Part shown: piece by piece, positions 15,928 through 22,522 of the stretch | How positions within the stretch are numbered: the first letter of the stretch is position 1 | Layout: every line of letters begins with the position of its first letter | Assembly: GCA_964407665.1 (NCBI GenBank) | Contig: CAYOWK010000062.1 | Span: 1-22,522 of the forward strand | DNA: 22,522 bases | Direction of reading: 5' to 3' | Origin: CAYOWK01 sp964407665 | Lineage (GTDB): Bacteria > Pseudomonadota > Alphaproteobacteria > Caulobacterales > Hyphomonadaceae | The notes under the pieces: model-generated | The model's input: only the letters and a program-made list of their open reading frames with translations | Told to the model about the DNA's origin: nothing | Database searches by the model: none | Position numbers and translations under genes: made by a program

Positions 15928-16515
15928 ATGGGTCTGGGGGACTTCTTCTCGCAACTGGCCCGAGAGGCGGTGACGGACGCCATTTCGGAGGCGGCAGAGC
16001 GCGGACTTGCAAACCGTGCAAACCGCAGAAAGCCGGGCGAGCCTGCGCCAACTTTCGTTCAGTATGGCCGGGCCACAAGGATCGTTACCGCAGTCACTTG
16101 CGCGCTTCTGGGGTCGATCCTTGCGTTCATGGCAATAGCTGTTGCCGGCGCAGAGCCCCTGAAGGATGCCCTCATCCTCACTCCCTTCTTCGGAGCAATT
16201 GCGATCGGGATGTCTATCGCTGGCTACGACACCTTTGTTCGCAGGGTCGATTGGGATGACAGGAAAGTCCGCTTTCGCAGCTGGAACCGGGATCGGGATA
16301 TCCTATGGACCGACATCACCTCCCTAAAGAATATTCCCTACCAGCGATCCTGGCGTGTCGGGTTTCGGGATGGAACAGGGTTCGGGATATCCGAGACCAT
16401 GCCTGGTAGCCGCTATTTCCTGTCCCGCGTGGACCGCCGTTTGACGCCGGCATCGTTGCGCAACTGGCCCGGCAGCAAGAGGCGCAAACGCAGGCAGCGA
16501 AGCAAGAAGCGCTGA
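15928..16515 (+). CDS. Hypothetical membrane protein with a PH-like C-terminal domain
   Basis: 195 residues, family not recognised. The N-terminal ~45 residues are soluble and helical (MGLGDFFSQLAREAVTDAIS). Two membrane helices follow (about 52-75 and 80-103), then a domain of short beta strands (VRRVDWDDRKVRFRSW, DILWTDITSLKNIPY, WRVGFRDGTGFGIS) that looks like the bacterial PH-like domain of membrane proteins. The last ~15 residues are very basic (KRRKRRQRSKKR). The start lies 8 nt downstream of the EVE stop. Its stop is 5 nt from the convergent ABC-F stop. No function is proposed. Confidence 0.8.
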   Translation: MGLGDFFSQLAREAVTDAISEAAERGLANRANRRKPGEPAPTFVQYGRATRIVTAVTCALLGSILAFMAIAVAGAEPLKDALILTPFFGAIAIGMSIAGYDTFVRRVDWDDRKVRFRSWNRDRDILWTDITSLKNIPYQRSWRVGFRDGTGFGISETMPGSRYFLSRVDRRLTPASLRNWPGSKRRKRRQRSKKR

Positions 16516-16520
16516 GGCGC

Positions 16521-18098
<1,578 letters not shown>

Positions 18099-18269
18099 GG
18101 AAAGACCCGGAGCTGGACTGAAACGGCTGGCGGCGTTTCTAGAGCTTCAAGGGACTTCCTCCGGCTGCTGGGTCCAGATGATGCGGGCGGCGTGACAAGT
18201 CAATCCCGGCCGCCCGTCCGGCGTCTGCCCGCTCCACACACAATCCGTGCCCGAAGCGAGCGGTCGCCA

Positions 18270-19823
18270 CTACGCCGCCATCCGCTTCGCTCGCCGGACC
18301 TCGAGTTTGTTGAGCGCGTGTACGTAGGCGCGCGCAGAGGCTACCAGCGTGTCGGGGTCAGACGCCTTGCCGGTCGAGACGATGCCGTCGTCGGCGAGGC
18401 GGACCGAGACGGTCGCCTGTGCATCGGTTCCGCCGGTGACGGCGTGGACCTGATAGAGTTCCAATTCCGCCTCGTGCGGGGCGATGGCGCGGATGGCGTT
18501 GAAGATCGCGTCCACCGGGCCGTTGCCGCAGGCGGATGTGGACTTCAGCTCGCCATCGACGATCATCTCGATGTCGGCGGTCTGCGGGCCGTCCGTGCCG
18601 GCCACGATTTTCAGGCGCGTGATCGACATGCGCTCCTGCGCGCCCGCCAGCTGGTCGTCGACCAGGGCGATGATATCCTCGTCGAAGACGTGCTTCTTCT
18701 TGTCGGCCAGATCCTTGAAGCGCTTGAACGCATCGTTCAGCGCCTCCGGCTCCAGCTCGTAGCCCAGCGACTGCAGCTTGTCGCGGAAGGCGTTGCGGCC
18801 GGACAGCTTGCCCATGATCAGCGAGGTCGAGGGCACGCCCACATCCTCGGGCTGCATGATCTCGTAGGTCTCACGGTTCTTCAGCATGCCGTCCTGGTGG
18901 ATGCCGCTTTCATGCGCGAAGGCGTTCTTGCCGACGATGGCCTTGTTGTACTGCACCGGGAAGCCGGTGATCGAGGACACCATCTTGGAAGCGCGCGACA
19001 GCTTCTGGGTGACGACCTCGGTGTAGTACGGCATCGAGTCGCCCCGCACCTTCAGCGCCATCACCACTTCTTCAAGTGCGGCGTTGCCGGCCCGCTCGCC
19101 CATGCCGTTGATGGCGCACTCGATCTGGCGCGCGCCATTGATGACGCCCGACAGCGAGTTGGCGACTGCAAGACCCAGATCGTTGTGGCAGTGGGTGGAG
19201 AAGATTACCTTGTCCGAATCCGGAATGGTGTCGATCAGGCGGCGGATCAGCTCGCCGTATTCCGACGGATGCGAATAGCCCACCGTGTCCGGAACGTTGA
19301 TCGTGCGCGCGCCCGAGCGGATCGCGACGTCGATCGCCTTGCAGAGGAAGGTGAACTCGGTGCGGGTCGCATCCTCGGCTGACCACTCCACGTCGTCAGT
19401 CAGGTTCCGCGCGTGGCTGACCGAGGCGCCGATAGCCTCCAGCACGGCGTTCTCGCCCATGCGCAGCTTGTGCCTCATGTGGACGGGGCTGGTGGAGATG
19501 AAGGTGTGGATGCGCGGACGCCGCGCCTTGCGGACGGCCTCGCCTGCGCGGTCGATGTCGGTTAGGGTGGAGCGCGCCAGCGAGCAGATCACCATGTCGC
19601 CAGCGTTCTCGGCGATCTGGGAGACGCACTGGAAGTCGCCCTCGGACGAGGCGGCGAAACCGGCCTCGCAGATGTCGACCTTCATTTCCTGCAGGAGTTC
19701 GGCGAGCTCCAGCTTCTCACGGACGGTCATCGACGCGCCGGGCGACTGTTCGCCGTCGCGCATCGTAGTGTCGAAGATCAGGACCCGGTCTTTGCCGGTC
19801 TGGGTGGATGAGGCGGTGGTCAT
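18270..19823 (-). CDS. leuA: 2-isopropylmalate synthase
   Basis: 517 residues from the chosen start. It condenses 2-oxoisovalerate with acetyl-CoA, the first committed step of leucine synthesis, in the cytoplasm. The TIM-barrel catalytic domain begins with LIFDTTMRDGEQSPGASM (metal-binding Asp and catalytic Arg-Asp), has the metal-binding HxH in STHCHNDLGLAVAN, and NGMGERAGN. GKLSGRNAFRDKL marks the join to the C-terminal LeuA dimer domain, the site of leucine feedback (about 395-515). Two in-frame ATGs are possible. The one at 19823 has AGGA 10 nt upstream; the one at 19853 has no ribosome-binding site. The upstream leader peptide and RNA helices suggest leucine-dependent control. Confidence 0.97.
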   Translation of the reverse strand: MTTASSTQTGKDRVLIFDTTMRDGEQSPGASMTVREKLELAELLQEMKVDICEAGFAASSEGDFQCVSQIAENAGDMVICSLARSTLTDIDRAGEAVRKARRPRIHTFISTSPVHMRHKLRMGENAVLEAIGASVSHARNLTDDVEWSAEDATRTEFTFLCKAIDVAIRSGARTINVPDTVGYSHPSEYGELIRRLIDTIPDSDKVIFSTHCHNDLGLAVANSLSGVINGARQIECAINGMGERAGNAALEEVVMALKVRGDSMPYYTEVVTQKLSRASKMVSSITGFPVQYNKAIVGKNAFAHESGIHQDGMLKNRETYEIMQPEDVGVPSTSLIMGKLSGRNAFRDKLQSLGYELEPEALNDAFKRFKDLADKKKHVFDEDIIALVDDQLAGAQERMSITRLKIVAGTDGPQTADIEMIVDGELKSTSACGNGPVDAIFNAIRAIAPHEAELELYQVHAVTGGTDAQATVSVRLADDGIVSTGKASDPDTLVASARAYVHALNKLEVRRAKRMAA

Positions 19824-19829
19824 TGGATT

Positions 19830-19943
19830 CGCGTCCTGGGACGGTGTTGTCATCGAAGGGCTGGTCTAGGCTTCACCCCTGGACGCGCGATCCGCCGTTG
19901 TCAGACGGACTCAGTACGCACCCAGGGGCTGCTAAGCAGCCCC
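19830..19943 (-). promoter_or_regulatory. Attenuator-like leader RNA of leuA with three exclusive helices
   Basis: On the minus strand four segments can pair in three competing ways. Helix 1:2 joins GGGGCTG (19937-19943) to CAGCCCC (19925-19931). Helix 2:3 joins GCCCCTGGGTGCGT (19916-19929) to GCGCGTCCAGGGGT (19875-19888), 14 unbroken pairs of which 4 are G-U. Helix 3:4 joins CGCGTCCAGGGG (19876-19887) to TCCCAGGACGCG (19830-19841), 11 pairs with one A-A mismatch, and covers the AGGA (19834-19837) before the leuA ATG. No U-run follows helix 3:4, so control of translation is more likely than termination. A ribosome stalled on the Leu codons would cover segment 1 and allow 2:3 to form, freeing the ribosome-binding site. 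The mechanism is inferred. Confidence 0.68.
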
Positions 19944-19993
19944 CGAAGGAGAAGCAGCGTGCAGGAACGCTGGATGGGGCCCGTCGTGCGCAT
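19901..19993 (-). CDS. Leucine-rich leader peptide upstream of leuA
   Basis: 30 codons and TGA. The peptide begins MRTTGPIQRSCT and then has four consecutive Leu (codons 13-16: CTG CTT CTC CTT) followed two codons later by Leu19-Leu20, so 6 of 8 codons are Leu. This is the mark of a leucine attenuator leader, comparable in kind to leuL of enterobacteria. No Shine-Dalgarno sequence precedes the ATG, and a promoter lies close enough for transcription to begin at or near it, so translation may be leaderless, as known for the trpL leader of Sinorhizobium. The stop lies in the loop of helix 2:3, 77 nt before the leuA start. It is too short for routine gene finding. Confidence 0.78.
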   Translation of the reverse strand: MRTTGPIQRSCTLLLLRGLLSSPWVRTESV

Positions 19994-19999
19994 AGAATG

Positions 20000-20030
20000 G
20001 TTCTACTATGCAGGCCGGGGGACTCGTCAA
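20000..20030 (-). promoter_or_regulatory. Promoter of the leuA leader transcript
   Basis: A strong -35 box TTGACG (20025-20030) is followed by overlapping -10-like hexamers: TAGTAG (20003-20008, spacer 16) and TAGAAC (20000-20005, spacer 19). Either would start transcription within a few bases of the leader ATG at 19993. The -35 box contains the stop codon TGA of the upstream VTT-domain gene, so the arrangement is very compact. Confidence 0.62.
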
Positions 20031-20818
20031 GAGCGGCGAGCCTGTGGCGAGCTCGCGATGGTCTCAATCTCGGGCGCGGGGCCCCCGGCGCCGGGGGCCG
20101 CTTGATGCCCAACGGCAGCCGGCTCCTCATCCGCCCGGACCGCCTTGCGGGCCGCAAGCGCTACCATCAGCCAGATTCCGACAACGGCTGCGGCAAGCGC
20201 AATGGCGGCTATCATGCCGCCGGACAGCGCAGAACCCACCGATTGCCCCAGAAGCGCGACGATGGCCGTCTTCGGAATGGATCCAATGGTGAGGCCGGCG
20301 ATGAAGCGCCAGAACACCGATCGGCTGGCGCCGAACGCCATGTTAACCACGATCGCGGGCGCTGTCGGTACGTTGCGTACGATCAGGCTGGCGAGGAAAT
20401 CGTTGCGGCCGATGAACCGCGACATCCGGTTCACGGTGCTGCCGCCATAGCGCTCGACGAGCTGCGAGCCGCCCAGCCGGCCCAGATAGAAATGCAGCGC
20501 GCCCGCTACGATGGTGCCGGCCATGGAATACATGAACCCGGCCCACGGCCCGAACGCCACCACGCAGGCCCCGATCAGCACGAACTGGGGCGCCGCCACG
20601 AATGACGACAGGCAGAAGATCGCGATCACGGCCGGCAGCGCCCAGGGCCCGGTCCGGAGAGTTTCCAGCCATTCTTCGGCGTGAACCGACATGCTGATGA
20701 CACCGGACTTGCCAAGACCGATCATCAGGCCGACGCCTGCGAGCAGCGCAAGCGACACCCAGACCGTCCGCCAGGCCCGGGAGTCCATGTTGTTGAGAAA
20801 GGCCAGCAGCTTCTTCAT
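20027..20818 (-). CDS. VTT/TVP38-TMEM64 family membrane protein
   Basis: 263 residues with about six hydrophobic segments. It matches the VTT (SNARE-associated/TVP38/TMEM64) family: a membrane-embedded SSFVAAPQFVLIGACVVAFG segment, a Gly-rich helix ending HFYLGRLGG, and RNVPTAPAIVVNMAFGASR with conserved Arg, Pro, Asn and Gly. Related DedA/TMEM41B proteins move lipids between membrane leaflets; the substrate here is unknown. The C-terminal ~40 residues are a Pro/Ala/Glu-rich cytoplasmic tail. The ATG at 20818 opens the family N-terminus MKKLLAFLNN; a reading from 21487 would be out of frame with, and antisense to, the phosphodiesterase gene and is rejected. It is divergent from that gene, and its stop lies inside the leuA promoter. 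Confidence 0.9.
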   Translation of the reverse strand: MKKLLAFLNNMDSRAWRTVWVSLALLAGVGLMIGLGKSGVISMSVHAEEWLETLRTGPWALPAVIAIFCLSSFVAAPQFVLIGACVVAFGPWAGFMYSMAGTIVAGALHFYLGRLGGSQLVERYGGSTVNRMSRFIGRNDFLASLIVRNVPTAPAIVVNMAFGASRSVFWRFIAGLTIGSIPKTAIVALLGQSVGSALSGGMIAAIALAAAVVGIWLMVALAARKAVRADEEPAAVGHQAAPGAGGPAPEIETIASSPQARRS

Positions 20819-20867
20819 GAAGGGGCCCCAATGCTCCCGGCACGAAAGGCGGTCAAGGATTCTGGGC

Positions 20868-20899
20868 GCCTGCGGGCGACACACGATTGTCGCACAGGC
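20868..20899. promoter_or_regulatory. Imperfect inverted repeat in the VTT/phosphodiesterase divergent region
   Basis: GCCTG-CGG-GCGAC (20868-20880) and GTCGC-A-CAGGC (20889-20899) pair 5+5 bases around an 8-nt loop with an uneven inner loop. It sits immediately upstream of the phosphodiesterase start region, within the 102 nt that separate the two divergent genes. It may be an operator or a 5' UTR hairpin. No T-run follows, so it is not a terminator. Confidence 0.3.
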
Positions 20900-20920
20900 A
20901 TGATGGAAAGCGGAATGCAC

Positions 20921-21943
20921 ATGTTCAGGACTGCCCTTCTCCCGCTCGCCCTGCTTCCCTTCCTGTTGGTGGGAGCCTGCGCCACGCCGCCTTCCGCCCA
21001 AACGGAAGGCTCCGGATGGTCTGCGCCGACGCTTGGCGGTTCTGTCCCGCTTGTCATCGCTCACCGCGGCGCCTCCGGCCTGCGGCCCGAGCACACGATT
21101 GAAGCCTACAAACTGGCCATCGAACAAGGCGCGGACTGTATCGAACCGGATCTCGTCATGACGAAGGACGGCGTTCTCGTCGCCCGCCACGACACCTACC
21201 TCTCCACGACAACCGACGTCGCATCCCGCCCCGAGTTCGCGTCGCGCAAGCGGCCCTCGCCCGATCCGGAGTTCAGCGCCCGCGAGGACTGGTGGGTGAT
21301 CGATTTCACGCTCGCGGAACTCAGGACCTTGCGCGCCGTGCAGAGTTTCCGCGGCCGCTCGCCGGAATTCAACGGCGCCTATCCGATCCCGACATTCGAC
21401 GAAGTTCTCGACCTTGCCAGCCGCTCGAGGACGGCGTCCGGCAAACCGGTCTGCGTCTATCCGGAAGCCAAGTCGCCGGCCTATCATTCCGCCCAGGGGA
21501 AGGACGTTCTCGCCCCGATCCTCGACCGGCTAAAAGCCCACGGCTTTGACAAGCCCGGCGCGCCGGTCTTCATACAGTCCTTCGAGCCGGATTTCGTGCG
21601 GCGCGCCAACGCCGCCACGAACCTGCCCGTGGTGATGCTGGCCGGCTCCAAGGCCGACTACGACGCGGCCCTCGCGCTGCCCGGCGCGCCGTTCTGGGAT
21701 GGCGCTGGCGTCACCCACCCCATGGTCGCAAATCCCGACGGCTCCTCGACGGGCCTGATCGAAAAGGCGCACAGCCAGGGCATCCCGGTCCACGTCTGGA
21801 CCTATCGCGACGACGTTCCCGTCAACGGGGGCTCGGCCGCTGCCGCGATGAAAGTCGCGCTTACCCTCGGGGTGGACGGTTATTTCACCGACTTCCCCGC
21901 CAGCGGCGTCGTCGCCCGCGAGGCTTTCGCAAGCGGAAAATAG
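20921..21943 (+). CDS. Glycerophosphodiester phosphodiesterase, lipoprotein
   Basis: 340 residues. It would hydrolyse glycerophosphodiesters to sn-glycerol 3-phosphate and an alcohol in the periplasm. The signal peptide ends in lipobox LVGAC, predicting lipidation at Cys20. The GDPD barrel follows with its catalytic residues: His48 in AHRGASG, Glu75 and Asp77 in IEPD, and His90 in ARHD. Later blocks include KPVCVYPEAK, FIQSFEPDF and VHVWTYRDD, and the end DGYFTDFP is typical. Length and the insertion around 95-125 resemble the periplasmic GlpQ/UgpQ-like enzymes. Several in-frame ATGs are close together (20900, 20903, 20915, 20921); 20921 is preferred because GGA lies 6 nt upstream and it gives a compact signal peptide. 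Confidence 0.94.
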   Translation: MFRTALLPLALLPFLLVGACATPPSAQTEGSGWSAPTLGGSVPLVIAHRGASGLRPEHTIEAYKLAIEQGADCIEPDLVMTKDGVLVARHDTYLSTTTDVASRPEFASRKRPSPDPEFSAREDWWVIDFTLAELRTLRAVQSFRGRSPEFNGAYPIPTFDEVLDLASRSRTASGKPVCVYPEAKSPAYHSAQGKDVLAPILDRLKAHGFDKPGAPVFIQSFEPDFVRRANAATNLPVVMLAGSKADYDAALALPGAPFWDGAGVTHPMVANPDGSSTGLIEKAHSQGIPVHVWTYRDDVPVNGGSAAAAMKVALTLGVDGYFTDFPASGVVAREAFASGK

Positions 21944-22011
21944 GCGGGGTATCGGGGCCGCAGGACGGATACCATCCTGTCCGGAACGTCATGCAGTTCA
22001 TGACTGAATGG

Positions 22012-22029
22012 TCACGGCTGTACCCGTGA
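22012..22029. promoter_or_regulatory. Inverted repeat upstream of the small lipoprotein gene
   Basis: TCACGG and CCGTGA form a perfect 6-bp inverted repeat around CTGTAC. It lies in the 180-nt gap after the phosphodiesterase stop. A second hairpin, GGACGGAT/ATCCTGTCC with one bulge (21963-21982), sits closer to that stop but has no T-run. The gap should also hold the promoter of the lipoprotein gene, which could not be assigned with confidence. Confidence 0.3.
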
Positions 22030-22123
22030 AATTGTGGAACAGTTTGCGTCGGGCGCTCGTTGAATTTGCTGATAGCGTGCGCCGCACGTCCTGTTCACCC
22101 TCGCCCCGGAAAGGTCGAACACC

Positions 22124-22384
22124 ATGAAGTTCACTCTCGCACTCGCAGCCGCCGCAGCCGCCATGTCGATGGCTGCATGCTCGGAAGACACCGTCGTTGA
22201 AGATACGCCGGATGTGATCGTCGCTCCGCCGGTCACCGATCCGGCACCGGCTCCGATGACGCCACCGGCTACAGATCCGGCCATGCCGGCGGATCCGTCG
22301 ATGCCGACCGACCCAGCCATGCCGCCCAGCGACGCGCCGATGACGCCGCCGGCTACGGACCCGGCAGCTCCGCCCCCGGGCTGA
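22124..22384 (+). CDS. Small Pro/Ala-rich putative lipoprotein
   Basis: 86 residues. A signal peptide with lipobox MAAC predicts lipidation at Cys19. The mature part is acidic at first (SEDTVVEDTPD) and then almost wholly Pro, Ala, Met, Asp and Thr, with the decapeptide PMTPPATDPA occurring twice. It is likely to be disordered and to act as an envelope spacer or surface tail, but no function is known. GGAAAGG lies about 10 nt upstream of the ATG. A strong terminator follows 21 nt after the stop, which supports a single-gene unit. Low-complexity sequence gives little homology signal; the export signal and terminator make a real gene likely. Confidence 0.8.
   Translation: MKFTLALAAAAAAMSMAACSEDTVVEDTPDVIVAPPVTDPAPAPMTPPATDPAMPADPSMPTDPAMPPSDAPMTPPATDPAAPPPG
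22253..22365 (+). repeat. Direct repeat inside the small lipoprotein gene
   Basis: Two 29-nt copies (22253-22281 and 22337-22365) differ at 3 positions and both encode PMTPPATDPA. All three differences are silent. The copies are 84 nt apart, in frame, so unequal recombination would change the tail length without breaking the gene. Confidence 0.85.
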
Positions 22385-22405
22385 TCACACCGCGCTGATA
22401 AGAAG

Positions 22406-22437
22406 AACGGCCCCGGACATTCGTCCGGGGCCGTTTG
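22406..22437 (+). terminator. Intrinsic terminator of the small lipoprotein gene
   Basis: A perfect 13-bp stem, AACGGCCCCGGAC with GTCCGGGGCCGTT, encloses the 4-nt loop ATTC and is followed by TTTGACTTT. On the opposite strand the stem is followed by TTCTTCTTATC, so it may also stop transcription from the right. Confidence 0.93.
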
Positions 22438-22522
22438 ACTTTCAGGCCATGCAATTGATCAGTGAGCGCCGTCTATTGTCTCAATTTTTATTAGCGCTTG
22501 AATTTTTGTGATTTTGTTGATC
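22438..22522. other. AT-rich block at the right edge
   Basis: After the terminator the composition changes sharply: the last 42 bases have 11 G or C, in a window otherwise rich in GC. Runs of five T (AATTTTTATT, AATTTTTGTG) recur. No gene can be read in it. It may be the promoter of a gene beyond the edge or the border of acquired DNA. Confidence 0.6.

Noticed and set aside
18099..18269. A terminator for leuA or an attenuator for the ABC-F gene
   Set aside because: No stem with a T-run and no convincing leader peptide were found in these 171 nt.
18192..19382. A 396-codon open frame on the plus strand across leuA
   Set aside because: It is antisense to an unmistakable leuA, has no start signal and no recognisable domain. 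Long antisense frames are expected in GC-rich genes.
20681..20920. An upstream extension of the phosphodiesterase from ATG 20681
   Set aside because: It would overlap the divergent VTT gene by over 130 nt and hide the lipoprotein signal peptide.

Overview
The window is GC-rich chromosomal DNA of an alphaproteobacterium. Protein style, the compact mreBCD-PBP2-rodA cluster and a Rhizobium-type glycerol ABC importer suggest a relative of the Hyphomonadaceae/Caulobacterales; the placement is an inference, since no rRNA or other strict marker is present. No tRNA, rRNA, IS element, prophage or CRISPR array was seen.

Layout. At the left edge (1-3414, minus strand) lies a tightly overlapping glycerol-type ABC importer: two ATPases followed by two permeases, in the order glpS-glpT-glpP-glpQ, the last cut by the window edge. 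Next come a small membrane protein (minus), a SRAP-family protein that has lost three of four active-site residues (plus), a lipoprotein ending at a suspicious in-frame amber codon (plus), and a DUF2177 membrane protein (minus). From 6307 to 12018 (minus) is the cell-elongation operon mreB-mreC-mreD-mrdA-rodA; its last four genes overlap by 4 nt at each junction. A divergent MFS transporter follows, then a secreted protein with two PAN/Apple-like domains (minus), an EVE-domain protein with a downstream membrane protein (plus), and an ABC-F ATPase (minus). leuA (minus) is preceded by a Leu-rich leader peptide and an attenuator-like leader RNA. A VTT/TMEM64-type membrane protein (minus) is divergent from a glycerophosphodiester phosphodiesterase lipoprotein (plus). 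The window closes with a small Pro/Ala-rich lipoprotein, a strong intrinsic terminator and an AT-rich block.

How the genes work together. MreB, MreC, MreD, PBP2 and RodA form the elongasome that builds lateral cell wall. GlpS, GlpT, GlpP and GlpQ would form one importer, whose sequence predicts one working and one degenerate ATP site. The leuA leader holds three mutually exclusive RNA helices, the last covering the likely leuA Shine-Dalgarno sequence, which suggests leucine-dependent translational attenuation. The strongest items for a second look are this leuA leader, the degenerate SRAP protein, the asymmetric ABC ATPase pair and the amber-interrupted lipoprotein.
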